From Pseudomonadota bacterium (lineage in GTDB: Bacteria; Pseudomonadota; Gammaproteobacteria; Steroidobacterales; Steroidobacteraceae): DNA of 22,446 nt. The translations under genes were made by a program, and so were the position numbers. Of this stretch, positions 1 to 12,086 are shown in pieces. How positions within the stretch are numbered: the stretch's first letter is position 1; each line of letters begins with the position of its first letter. The notes under the pieces are model-generated. The model saw nothing but the letters and a program-made list of their open reading frames with translations, did no database searches and was not told the DNA's origin. The stretch covers positions 1 to 22,446 of the forward strand of contig JADIYJ010000010.1 of the NCBI GenBank assembly GCA_016705325.1, given 5' to 3'.

Positions 1-39
1 AGTTAGTTGGGACTTTCTCGAACTAAGTCACCAAGACTT

Positions 40-1540
<1,501 letters not shown>

Positions 1541-1663
1541 AAACTCCCACCCCACGGAGCTCATGCTCGGCTGCGAGTTCCGTCAAGTTACCTGTATTCG
1601 GATAGTGGAGCTGGACTGATCGCCCGGAGCCTTGGGTCTGCCCTGGGGGACGTCTCAGAAGCC

Positions 1664-1742
1664 AAGTCTCCAGCTCCAGTTGGTCAGAGCGCACCCTGAT
1701 AAGGAGGTGAGGCCGGAAGTTCGAATCTTCCCAGACCCACCA
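1664..1742 (+). tRNA. ileT: tRNA-Ile (GAT), irregular 5' half
   Basis: Spacer tRNA in its usual place between 16S and tRNA-Ala. The D-arm to 3' end is recognisable: AGTTGGTCAGAGCGCACC, a CTGATAA anticodon loop with anticodon GAT, a T-arm with GTTCGAATC, and 3' AGACCCACCA at 1733-1742. The 5' half is irregular. A perfect acceptor partner GGGTCTG lies at 1634-1640, about 30 nt too far upstream, while the segment at 1664-1680 (AAGTCTCCAGCTCCAGT) resembles the expected GGGTCTGTAGCTCAGT with several mismatches and one extra base. The anticodon stem is also uneven. The likeliest cause is local sequence or assembly error. An alternative start is 1634. Confidence 0.8.
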
Positions 1743-1760
1743 TTCTGGGGATCTGACCTG

Positions 1761-1836
1761 GGGGCCATAGCTCAGCTGGGAGAGCACCTGCTTTGCAAGC
1801 AGGGGGTCGTCGGTTCGATCCCGACTGGCTCCACCA
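1761..1836 (+). tRNA. alaT: tRNA-Ala (TGC)
   Basis: A 76-nt canonical tRNA. The acceptor strand GGGGCCA at 1761-1767 pairs with TGGCTCC at 1826-1832 (one G-T pair). The D-loop is AGCTCAGCTGGGAGAGC, the anticodon loop CTTTGCAAG has anticodon TGC, the T-loop is GTTCGATCC, and CCA is encoded at 1834-1836. It lies between tRNA-Ile and 23S, the standard proteobacterial rRNA operon order. No irregularity seen. Confidence 0.96.
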
Positions 1837-1912
1837 GATCCCGCTTCACAGTCCGCGTGATACCACGCCTGCACCGTGTCGAACGTCTCGATGCACGCGT
1901 GGTCTCATGTAT

Positions 1913-1941
1913 CGCAGCACTGCTGCGAGCGCTCTTTAAAA
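1913..1941 (+). promoter_or_regulatory. boxB/boxA-like antitermination site of the rRNA spacer
   Basis: A short hairpin, CGCAGCACTGCTGCG (1913-1927, stem CGCAG/CTGCG), is followed after two bases by CGCTCTTTAAAA (1930-1941). This closely matches the bacterial rRNA boxA consensus (TGCTCTTTAACA), which binds NusB-S10 to allow transcription through the rRNA operon. The boxB-then-boxA order just before 23S matches the E. coli rrn spacer. Assigned by motif and position only. Confidence 0.75.
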
Positions 1942-2071
1942 ATTTGAATTTGGGTATGACGCCGAGGAACGAGTTGATTTCAACTTGTGATTCGAAAGCG
2001 TGTCGCATTCGTAAGAGATACCAGCTGATTGATTTTATTTGGTCCATGACTCCAGAACGATTGGGGTTATA

Positions 2072-4960
<2,889 letters not shown>

Positions 4961-5108
4961 ATAACACCCAATCGGTCTGGAACCTGGTTCCAAGCCCTTG
5001 GCGTGTGACTGGAAGACAATCAGCGACTGTTATCGCTTCGAAAGCGACACGCTCGCGTCATACCCCGATTCGAATTCAGCCCGCGCGCAAGCGCGGCATG
5101 AGCCGGTT

Positions 5109-5226
5109 TGCCTGGCGGCCATAGCGAGCGGGAACCACCCGATCCCTTTCCGAACTCGGAAGTGAAAACGCTCTGCGCCAATGGTAGTTTGGTCTTCGAC
5201 CATGCAAGAGTAGGTCACTGCCAGGC
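5109..5226 (+). rRNA. rrf: 5S ribosomal RNA
   Basis: About 118 nt, starting TGCCTGGCGGCCATAGCGAG. It contains the conserved CCGAACTCGGAAGTGAAA (5150-5167) and AGAGTAGGTCACTGCCAGGC. The termini pair (TGCCTGGC with GCCAGGC), giving helix I. It lies about 150 nt downstream of 23S, with only processing spacer between (4961-5108; no other feature seen there). Confidence 0.96.
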
Positions 5227-5234
5227 TCTCAAAC

Positions 5235-5276
5235 AAAACCCCCGACAGGGAAGCCTGCCCGGGGGTTTTTCTTTTT
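5235..5276 (+). terminator. Intrinsic terminator of the rRNA operon, probably bidirectional
   Basis: The stem AAAACCCCC (5235-5243) pairs with GGGGGTTTT (5261-5269), with additional GC pairing toward the loop, followed by TTTTTCTTTTT on the + strand. Read on the - strand the same stem is followed by TTTTGTTT, so it could also terminate the convergent uup transcript. A second imperfect inverted repeat follows at 5280-5318 (GCCTCGTCGGC / GCCGATGAGGC) and has no U-tract of its own. Confidence 0.9.
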
Positions 5277-5379
5277 CAGGCCTCGTCGGCCCGCAGTAAG
5301 CGTCATTGCCGATGAGGCTGTAGCGCCGCGCCGCCGTCTCGCCGTGAACGCCAGAACGCGGATGCTGAGCGCTTACGGC

Positions 5380-7203
5380 TCACCCGCGGCCGCTGGTGTT
5401 CTTCTTCGCGTCGAGTTCCGCCCACCGCTCGAACGCCACCTCCAGCGCCTGCTCGATTTCCGTCGCACGAGTGGCGTCCCTGCGCATCTGCTCGCCGCCT
5501 CGCTTGTGGTACTCGGGCCCGCTCATCGCTTCCGCCAGCGCGCGCTGCTCGGCTTCAAGCGCCTCGATCTGCAGCGGCAGCTGCTCCAGTTCCCGCGTTT
5601 CCTTGTAGCTCATCCTGGCCGCCGGTTTCCTGGAGCCCTCTCCCGCCAGGGGGGCAGCGGGAATCGGCGCGGGAGCAGTCGGGGTTGCCGACATCGCCGC
5701 CGGTCGCTGCCGCAGCCAGTCGCTGTAGCCGCCCACGTATTCGCGCCAGCGGCCGTCGCCCAGCGGCGCCAGCACCTGGGTCACCACGTTGTCGAGGAAC
5801 GTGCGGTCGTGGCTCACCAGCAGCAGCGTGCCGGAGTAGTCCTGCAGTGTCTGCTCCAGCAGTTCCAGCGATTCGATGTCGAGGTCGTTGGTGGGTTCGT
5901 CCATGACCAGCACGTTCGCCGGTCGTGCGAAGAGTCGTGCCAGCAGCAACCGGTTGCGCTCGCCCCCGGAGAGCATGCGCACCGGCGACTCCGCCCTTTG
6001 CGCAGGGAACAGGAAGTCTGCCAGGTAGCTCACGACGTGACGGCGCGATTCGCCTTCGCCGACCCAGTCGGAGTTGGGGCTGACGGTGCCGGCCACTGTG
6101 GCATCGAGATCGAGCTGCGCGCGCAGCTGGTCGAAGTAGGCGACGCTGAGCTGCGAGCCGAACCGGACTTCGCCGGAGTCGGGCTCCAGCGTGCCCAGGA
6201 TCAGCTTGAGCAGCGTCGACTTGCCTGCGCCGTTCGGGCCGATGAGTCCGAGGCGGTCGCCGCGCATCACGCGCAGGTCGAGGTCGCGCACCACGGCACG
6301 ACCGTCGAATGCCTTGGTGACGTTGCGCAATTCCGCGACCAGCTTGCCCGAGCGCTCGCCCGCATCCACGTTGATCTGCACGTTGCCCAACCGCTCGCGC
6401 CTCGCATCGCGCTCGCGCCGCAGCTGCTCCAGGCGCTTGACGCGGCCTTCATTGCGGGTGCGTCGTGCCTCGACGCCCTTGCGGATCCAGATTTCTTCCT
6501 GCGCCCAGAACTTGTCGAACTTGCGCTTGAGCACGGCCTCCTCGGCCAGTTGCTGCACCTTGCGCCGCTCGTACGCAGCGTAGTTCCCCGGGTACGAACG
6601 CAGCATCCCGCGATCGAGCTCGACAATGCGGGTAGCAACGCGGTCGAGAAAGGAGCGGTCGTGCGTAACGACGATGACCGCCGGGCTGCCGGCGCTGATC
6701 AGGTCCTCGAGCCGTTCGATGCCGTCGATGTCGAGGTGATTCGTCGGCTCGTCCAGCAGCAGCACGTCGGGTCCGAGCGCAAAGGCGCCCGCCAGAGCGG
6801 CACGCTTGCGCTCGCCCCCCGACAGGCCGGCGGTGGCCGCCGTGCCTTCCAGTCCGAATCGATGCAGGTATTCGACGATGCGCGCGTCAATGCGCCAGCG
6901 GACACGATCGTCGTCGACCGCATCGAGTTCGGCCCAGAGTGCAAGGGACTCCCGCAGGCTCGACGCGGCCGGCAGCTCCGGTTCCTGGCGGATCGAAACC
7001 ACGCGCACGCCGCCGGACTTCTGCAGTTCGCCGTCGTCGAGCGCGAGCCGGCCCGCGATCACTTCCAGCAGCGAGGACTTGCCGGTGCCGTTGCGGCCGA
7101 TCAGCCCGATGCGTTCGCCCGGCTCGAGACTGAGCTCGGCGCGGTCGAGGAGGGGGTGGCTGCCGAAGGCGAGTTCGGCGCGAAGCAGCGTGAGCAGTGG
7201 CAT
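5380..7203 (-). CDS. uup: ABC-F family ATPase, Uup type
   Basis: Soluble ABC-F protein with two ATPase domains and no membrane segments. ABC-F proteins act on the ribosome, and Uup is also linked to DNA branch-migration and transposon-excision phenotypes. About 607 aa from the chosen start. Domain 1 has Walker A GRNGTGKSS, signature LSGGERKRAAL and Walker B DVLLLDEPTNHLD. The Arg/Lys-rich interdomain linker follows. Domain 2 has Walker A GPNGAGKST, signature LSGGERNRLLL and Walker B VLVMDEPTNDLD. The C-terminal about 80 residues form a charged coiled coil (LEALEAEQRALAEAM region), which distinguishes Uup from EttA/YbiT. I chose ATG at 7203 because MPLLTLLRAELAFG matches the family N-terminus. 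ATG at 7218 is an alternative that sits nearer a GGAGG on the - strand at 7233-7237. No frameshift. Convergent with the rRNA operon. Confidence 0.93.
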   Translation of the reverse strand: MPLLTLLRAELAFGSHPLLDRAELSLEPGERIGLIGRNGTGKSSLLEVIAGRLALDDGELQKSGGVRVVSIRQEPELPAASSLRESLALWAELDAVDDDRVRWRIDARIVEYLHRFGLEGTAATAGLSGGERKRAALAGAFALGPDVLLLDEPTNHLDIDGIERLEDLISAGSPAVIVVTHDRSFLDRVATRIVELDRGMLRSYPGNYAAYERRKVQQLAEEAVLKRKFDKFWAQEEIWIRKGVEARRTRNEGRVKRLEQLRRERDARRERLGNVQINVDAGERSGKLVAELRNVTKAFDGRAVVRDLDLRVMRGDRLGLIGPNGAGKSTLLKLILGTLEPDSGEVRFGSQLSVAYFDQLRAQLDLDATVAGTVSPNSDWVGEGESRRHVVSYLADFLFPAQRAESPVRMLSGGERNRLLLARLFARPANVLVMDEPTNDLDIESLELLEQTLQDYSGTLLLVSHDRTFLDNVVTQVLAPLGDGRWREYVGGYSDWLRQRPAAMSATPTAPAPIPAAPLAGEGSRKPAARMSYKETRELEQLPLQIEALEAEQRALAEAMSGPEYHKRGGEQMRRDATRATEIEQALEVAFERWAELDAKKNTSGRG

Positions 7204-7299
7204 GAGGCGCGCGAGCATCGCACAGTGCAGCACCTCCGGACAGGCCAGGCGCCAACTGCGCAGGCACCAGCTGCGTCCGCTACCTTTCCGTTCGTCGCG

Positions 7300-7315
7300 G
7301 CGGCTGCGCAGCCGC
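7300..7315. repeat. Perfect 16-bp palindrome in the uup / cytochrome divergent region
   Basis: GCGGCTGCGCAGCCGC is its own reverse complement. It sits about 97 bp upstream of uup (-) and 143 bp upstream of the cytochrome c gene (+). It could be an operator, a cruciform or chance in GC-rich DNA. No promoter is confidently visible in the rest of 7204-7457. Confidence 0.4.
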
Positions 7316-7457
7316 AGCCATTGCTACGCGCAAATCCTCATGCACAGTGGCGCCGCACGATGTTGTGATCCGGTGGCGGCAGGAGTTGCGCGGGCTGGCC
7401 GCGAGCTGAACCCTGCCTGACACTCACGACTGATCGAGCCACTGGAGGACTTGCGCG

Positions 7458-7766
7458 ATGAACACGACGATGCTGCCGGCGATGCTGGCTGCCCTGGCCC
7501 TGCTTGCCGTCCCGGCTCACGCCGCGGATGTCGCCGCGGGCAAGGTGCTGGCGGAAGAGAGTTGCATCGACTGTCATGGAGACGACGGCGCGGGTGACGA
7601 TGACTATCCGGCCATTACCGGCCTGTCCGTGGAAAAATTTACCAGGGCGATCCAGGAATACCAGAACGGTACCCGCACCAAGAGCACCAAGATGACCAAG
7701 GAGGCGAAGAAGGTCAGTGCCGCGCAGGTCGCCGACCTGGCCGCCTATTACGCAACGCTCAAGTAG
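7458..7766 (+). CDS. Small periplasmic monoheme cytochrome c (class I)
   Basis: 102 aa. An N-terminal signal peptide (hydrophobic LPAMLAALALLAVPAHA, cleavage after AHA near residue 22) exports it to the periplasm. One heme c site, CIDCH, is at about residues 36-40. A Met in the KSTKMTKEAKK segment is a plausible sixth heme ligand, and the C-terminal helix is VADLAAYYATLK. This is the size and pattern of small soluble electron carriers of the cytochrome c4/c5/c553 type. ATG at 7458 has a strong GGAGG at 7444-7448. It is convergent with the multiheme cytochrome genes to the right, so it is not in their operon, but it could accept electrons from them. Physiological partner unknown. Confidence 0.9.
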   Translation: MNTTMLPAMLAALALLAVPAHAADVAAGKVLAEESCIDCHGDDGAGDDDYPAITGLSVEKFTRAIQEYQNGTRTKSTKMTKEAKKVSAAQVADLAAYYATLK

Positions 7767-7807
7767 GCCTCGCGGCCGGTCCGCGTCGGCGATGGTCTGC
7801 GAGGGAT

Positions 7808-7837
7808 AGACCCCAGCCAGCTGGCTGACCGGGGTCT
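7808..7837. terminator. Hairpin between convergent cytochrome genes
   Basis: AGACCCC (7808-7814) pairs with GGGGTCT (7831-7837), enclosing AGCCAGCTGGCT, which is itself palindromic. It lies between the stops of the + cytochrome c and the - NapC-like gene. There is no clear U-tract on either side, so termination is plausible from position but not proven. Confidence 0.5.
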
Positions 7838-7863
7838 GGTCATCTGCACCTGGCTGCGCGCGC

Positions 7864-9345
7864 TCAGGTGGCCGGGGTTGCCGCCGCTTCGGCGGCCACG
7901 CCTTCCTCGGCGGCCGCCGGCTCGGGCGGCGCATCCTGGATGCCAAGCTCCTGCAGCAGCTTGGAGTCGCTCTCCTCCTCGGCCACGATGTTGTGGCAGG
8001 TGCTGCACTTCTTGCCGATCTTTTCGCCGTCGTCCGTCTTGTGCTTGTTGTCGTGACAGCGGAAGCAGCCCGGTGATTCCTGGTGCCCGACGTGGTTCGG
8101 GTAGGTATTCCACTTGACCTTCATGTGCGGGAAATTGTTCCACGCGTAGGCGTCGCCGAGCGCCTTGCCGGCCTGCTCGACGGCGGGCGTACCAGCAAGG
8201 TCGGGATAGCTCTGCGCGTAGAACGCCTTCACGGCGGCCGCGATTCCTTCGCGTGCCTCGGCGTGTGACGCATACTCCTGCGCCGTGATGATGCGCAGGC
8301 CCTCCCGCCGGATGTACGGCAGGGAGCGATCGATGCGGCCTTCCTCCAGTGCCAGGTCGACCTCGAACTCGGGGCTGCGATAGATGTGCGAGGCGCGATT
8401 GTGGCAGTCGACGCAATCCATGGTGCGCCATTCCGTGCCCTCGGGAGCCGGCTCGGGGCCCTTGAACAGCGTCTTGGTGCCCCCCTCGGCCAGGTCCGTC
8501 AGTTCAACGTCGTACATGATTTCGCGGGTCGGGTCGGCGCGGTAGCGGACCTGGTGATTGGGGTCGACGTGCCAGTGGATTCCCTGCGACTGGCCCGCCT
8601 GCTTGCCACCGACCTTGACCATCAGCGCCGTCTTCATTTCCGTGTTGGCCTCGTCCTCCGCGTAATGCGTGCGGACCTTGAGCCGGTCACCAAGGAATTT
8701 GTTCGGCCAGTGGCACTGTTCGCAAGTGCCGTTGGCCGGGCGCAGCGAGTGCACCGGCGTCGGTATCGGGCGCGGATACAGGTCGAAGGCCACCGCGATC
8801 AGCTGCCAGGAGCCCGAGATTTTCGCTTTGACGAACCATTCGGCACCCGGGCCGATGTGGCAGCCGGCGCAGCCGACGCGGACATGCGGCGAGCGCTGGA
8901 AGGCCGTGTACTCCGGTTCCATGACCTGGTGGCACGCCATGCCGCAGAACTCGGTCGAGTCCATGTAATGGACGGCCTTGAAGGTCAGGCCGGCCGCCAG
9001 CGCGAACAAGGGGACCGCCAGCGCCACCAACCCGATCAGCACGCCACGGGTGCGCTCCTGGTTGAGGTCGAAGACGGGCAGGTGGCCGGTTTTCCGGCCC
9101 TGCGCGGCGAGCTTCGAATCCTTGCGCTTGCGCCACCACAAGCCGATCGGAACCAGCGCCAGGCCGAGCAGGAACGCCATCGGCAGCATGACGAAGGTAA
9201 CGATGCCGAGGTAGGCGCCGCCCTCGAAGCCCATGCCCTGCATGAACAGCAGCGCGGCGATGAGCAGGAGGCTCACCAGGATCAGCAGGGTCCCGACCAG
9301 GCTGACGACGTTGCCGGTAATGGCCCTGAAAAAATGCTTGATCAT
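7864..9345 (-). CDS. NapC/NirT-like membrane hexaheme cytochrome c
   Basis: 493 aa, intact. Three predicted N-terminal membrane segments (about residues 13-35, 44-70 and 101-122) anchor a periplasmic multiheme domain. Heme-binding sites are CGMACH (134-139, a CX3CH variant), CAGCH (159), CEQCH (208), CVDCH (311), CFRCH (427) and CSTCH (447), six in total. The segment around the first two hemes (MEPEYTAFQRSPHVRVGC, then CHIG) is typical of NapC/NirT-related quinol-oxidising cytochromes found in metal-respiring bacteria. The C-terminal tail is Ala/Glu-rich. It is the last gene of the block, 175 bp after the CbcL-like gene, and a GGGGT precedes ATG 9345 as a weak ribosome site. Likely role (inference): passing quinol electrons to periplasmic carriers. 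Substrate unknown. Confidence 0.85.
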   Translation of the reverse strand: MIKHFFRAITGNVVSLVGTLLILVSLLLIAALLFMQGMGFEGGAYLGIVTFVMLPMAFLLGLALVPIGLWWRKRKDSKLAAQGRKTGHLPVFDLNQERTRGVLIGLVALAVPLFALAAGLTFKAVHYMDSTEFCGMACHQVMEPEYTAFQRSPHVRVGCAGCHIGPGAEWFVKAKISGSWQLIAVAFDLYPRPIPTPVHSLRPANGTCEQCHWPNKFLGDRLKVRTHYAEDEANTEMKTALMVKVGGKQAGQSQGIHWHVDPNHQVRYRADPTREIMYDVELTDLAEGGTKTLFKGPEPAPEGTEWRTMDCVDCHNRASHIYRSPEFEVDLALEEGRIDRSLPYIRREGLRIITAQEYASHAEAREGIAAAVKAFYAQSYPDLAGTPAVEQAGKALGDAYAWNNFPHMKVKWNTYPNHVGHQESPGCFRCHDNKHKTDDGEKIGKKCSTCHNIVAEEESDSKLLQELGIQDAPPEPAAAEEGVAAEAAATPAT

Positions 9346-9520
9346 CGAATGACCCCAATGCTGCGCCTGCTGTTGCAGTAATTCACCGGTGTGACCCGCA
9401 GTCTGGACCTCCGGCGCATGACAGGATACCGCTGAGGGCCGTCACGCTCCATTCGAAAGCGGTCGCGGCCGGCCCGGGCAAATGCCCGGGACCGGCCGCT
9501 CTCGCTGACTCGTGCACCTA

Positions 9521-11611
9521 TCAGAACAGATGCATCGCACCGCTGGCGAGCGCCCTGAAGATCAGGAACGCCAGCCACACGCCAATTGCGACGGCGGTGA
9601 AGCCGAACACGTGCGCCACCTGGATCTGCGCCTTGGATGGCGGCGGCACGAAGTGCTGCTCCAGCGTGTTGGTCTCGACCATGCGCTGGTACTCCAACGG
9701 CCGGTCTTCCTTGAAGCGGTGCAGCGGCATGCTGCCGGTGAAGATCACAGGATCCATCGGGAAGCTTTCCGGCCGCAGGTGCGTGTGGAAGAAGTGGAAC
9801 AGGAAGATGAAGCCCGTGGCGAGCAGGGCCTCGTCGCTGTGGATGATATAGGCAGCGTTCAGTGCCCAGCCCGGCAGGAACTGCGTGAAGAAGTCGGGGT
9901 ACCACAGCATCAGGCCCGAGACGCCGATCATGCCGACGCCCCAGAACACCGCCAGGTAGTCGAACTTCTCCCAGTATGCCCAGCGGTCCAGTTCGGGGCG
10001 CGGGCCGAGGTACAGGAAGTACTTCAGGTTCGCCCACAGGTCCCGGACATCCTTGAGGTTAGGCGTCATCGAGCGCCAGCCCCAGAAGAAGCCTCGCTGC
10101 TTCTTCAGCACGACGTCGCGGAACAGCATCGACAGGTGCACGGCGAAATAGCCGAACGTGACGATCGCGGCGAAGCGGTGCAGGAAGCTCGCGATCTCGG
10201 GTCCGCCGAGCGCACTCATCAGGCCCGGCGCCCACGGGGCCGCCGCGAACTTGAGCGGCAGGCCGGTCACTGACAGCAGCAGGAAGCTCAGGATGATCGA
10301 CACGTGCAGCCACATCTGCGTGGTCGTGAACCGGCGCACGTACGGCCCCGGCCCGAAGTGCTCGACCTTGAACTCGCCGCGCAGGCGGCCGACCAGCGTG
10401 CGCTGCAGCCAGAGCAGTGCATGCAGGCCGAAGAACCCGAACACGCCGAGCAGCAGCAGCGTCATGAACACGTAGATGTAGTGCACCCATGGGTTCTGCT
10501 CAGCGTCCATCGGATCGCTGTGCGGCATGAAGGTCAGGAACGAGGCGTTGACCTCGTGGCCGACGTGGCAATTGCTGGCACCGCAAGTCTTGGCCAGGTT
10601 GTCCGGGTGGACAGACGAGCGTGGGTCGCTCGCCGGCAGGTTGTGGTGCGGCGTGTGGCAGTCCGAGCACATCGCTGCCTGGCGCCGGCCGACCGCGGTC
10701 GATTTGCCATGGAAGCTGTCGTGGAAGGTCTTGTACAGGTCCGCGTGGCAGTTGCCGCAGTCGCTCGGCATCTGCGTCCGCATTGCGACGGTCGTCGGAT
10801 CCTGGATCGCATGCGCCTGGTGGCAGGTGCTGCAGACCGGGCCGTCCTTGCCGTCCCGCCACAACGCGCCGTGCGCACTCTCGTCCCACTCCTTGAGGAT
10901 GCCCTTGTGGCAAGCGCCGCAGGTCTCGGGGCTCAACTTGTGCGAGGTGCGTGCGCCGGCCGCGTCGTGCCGCTGGATGTCGTGGCTGCCGTGACAGTCG
11001 CTGCACGAAGGTGCGGCCTCAGTAAGGCCCGAGACGAACAAGGACCTGGCGTGCACGCTGGAGAGGTAGCCCTCCATCATGCTTTCGTGACAGACGCCGC
11101 AGTTGCGGACCTGGTTGAGCGGCGCCATGGCCGCCGCCGGATTGTTACTGCGGACGAAGGTGTGCACGTTGCCGTGACAGCCCTCGCACGTCCCGGGCTT
11201 GCCACCCTTGACCCTGGCGTGGACGCTGCCCTGGAACGGCGTGATCTCGTCCTCGTGGCATTCCATGCACACGTCGAAGGACACCGGCCCGAGCGGTTGG
11301 CGCTTGCCTTTGTGCTTCACGCCCAGGGCCGCCGTGTGGCACCCGACGCAATCGAGCTTCTTGTGCGCCGAGACCGCGAACTGCGCCTCGAGCACAGCCA
11401 CTGACTTGCCGGCCTCGTCCTTCATCTCGGCGTCGTCGTGGCAGTTGAAACACTTCGAGTTCGGGATGGCCGGCTCGATCGCCGCCGCGTCGGCTGCGGT
11501 GGTCGGTGGTGCCGCCGCGGCTTCCTGCGCGCCGGCAGTCAGTGGGCCTGCCAGCGCGACCAGCAAGGTGGAAAACGCGAGCGTGGAGACGAGGCGGCGG
11601 ATCCCTGACAT
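9521..11611 (-). CDS. CbcL-like multiheme cytochrome c / cytochrome b fusion
   Basis: 696 aa, intact. A signal peptide (about 1-28) is followed by a periplasmic domain with ten CXXCH sites (first Cys near 54, 88, 115, 142, 171, 203, 231, 260, 285, 315) and one CX4CH site, CGASNCH (near 343). A membrane domain follows with about five or six helices (roughly 377-400, 433-452, 474-497, 555-571, 588-611, 667-688). His residues at helix ends, for example near 436, 478, 492, 591 and 606, could bind b hemes. This fused architecture matches the family of Geobacter CbcL, an inner-membrane quinol oxidase needed for low-potential Fe(III) and electrode reduction. ATG 11611 is preferred because GGGAG lies 8 nt upstream; ATG 11626 is an in-frame alternative. 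The 195-bp gap upstream (11612-11806) has a possible -10 TTATAA on the - strand but no clear -35. Confidence 0.87.
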   Translation of the reverse strand: MSGIRRLVSTLAFSTLLVALAGPLTAGAQEAAAAPPTTAADAAAIEPAIPNSKCFNCHDDAEMKDEAGKSVAVLEAQFAVSAHKKLDCVGCHTAALGVKHKGKRQPLGPVSFDVCMECHEDEITPFQGSVHARVKGGKPGTCEGCHGNVHTFVRSNNPAAAMAPLNQVRNCGVCHESMMEGYLSSVHARSLFVSGLTEAAPSCSDCHGSHDIQRHDAAGARTSHKLSPETCGACHKGILKEWDESAHGALWRDGKDGPVCSTCHQAHAIQDPTTVAMRTQMPSDCGNCHADLYKTFHDSFHGKSTAVGRRQAAMCSDCHTPHHNLPASDPRSSVHPDNLAKTCGASNCHVGHEVNASFLTFMPHSDPMDAEQNPWVHYIYVFMTLLLLGVFGFFGLHALLWLQRTLVGRLRGEFKVEHFGPGPYVRRFTTTQMWLHVSIILSFLLLSVTGLPLKFAAAPWAPGLMSALGGPEIASFLHRFAAIVTFGYFAVHLSMLFRDVVLKKQRGFFWGWRSMTPNLKDVRDLWANLKYFLYLGPRPELDRWAYWEKFDYLAVFWGVGMIGVSGLMLWYPDFFTQFLPGWALNAAYIIHSDEALLATGFIFLFHFFHTHLRPESFPMDPVIFTGSMPLHRFKEDRPLEYQRMVETNTLEQHFVPPPSKAQIQVAHVFGFTAVAIGVWLAFLIFRALASGAMHLF

Positions 11612-11806
11612 GCTGGAAGCTCCCATTCAGGAACGGCGCATGGGGCGTTTCTGCGCTTGCCCGTGCGTCGTGCACCGCGAAACGCGGACACGCGCGAATT
11701 TCACCTTATAAGGGCACGAAGGGGCTGCACGCATTTACCGAAGTTGCGGCGACAGCCAGGCCGGCACGGGCCGGTTGCAGCACTTTGCTTGCCGCCAGAC
11801 GGATGC

Positions 11807-12070
11807 CTACTTTCCCGGCTTCTTCTGTTGCACCCGTTCGGCCGGAGTCAGCGTATTGGCGGGGCAGTCGCTGCAGCCGCCCACGGGCGCCTTGGCCAGC
11901 CGCTGCAGCCAGCTTGCCACCCGACCGCGCACACCGGCGGCCGCTGGACCGCCCAGGCCCTGTGCGAGCCGCGCTGCAAAGCGGTTGCGTGATACGGCTG
12001 GCGTCAGTGCCCAGGCCGCGTAGGCGGTCGCGGCCGCGACGATCAGTCCCACGAGAATCGATTCGAGCAT
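11807..12070 (-). CDS. Small Cys-containing membrane protein of the feo cluster (DUF6587-like)
   Basis: 87 aa. One N-terminal membrane helix (LVGLIVAAATAYAAWAL, about 6-22), then a basic segment, then a CSDC motif near residues 66-69 and a Lys-rich tail. This fits the small FeoB-associated Cys-containing membrane proteins often encoded after feoB; DUF6587 is my recollection, not a search result. Its function is not known; a role in FeoB assembly or redox or metal handling is a guess. ATG 12070 has GGGAGG 8 nt upstream, and the feoB stop lies only 16 nt before it, so the two are probably co-transcribed. It is not a FeoC homologue by appearance (no winged-helix pattern). Confidence 0.75.
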   Translation of the reverse strand: MLESILVGLIVAAATAYAAWALTPAVSRNRFAARLAQGLGGPAAAGVRGRVASWLQRLAKAPVGGCSDCPANTLTPAERVQQKKPGK

Positions 12071-12086
12071 CGGGACGTCCTCCCGT

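Noticed and set aside
5344..7368. 674-codon open frame on + across the uup gene
   Set aside because: It is antisense to uup, which has complete ABC-F motifs on the - strand. The + translation is Arg/Ala/Gln-rich with no recognisable domain, a usual effect of GC-rich DNA.
8386..11404. Long + strand open frames (331, 253 and 366 codons) opposite the multiheme cytochrome genes
   Set aside because: They are antisense to genes with many CXXCH sites; the translations are low-complexity His/Arg/Ala-rich and have no ribosome sites worth noting.
11612..11806. Possible promoter with TTATAA upstream of the CbcL-like gene
   Set aside because: No -35 hexamer at a suitable distance; the site is a short palindrome that could occur by chance, so it is mentioned only in the gene entry.
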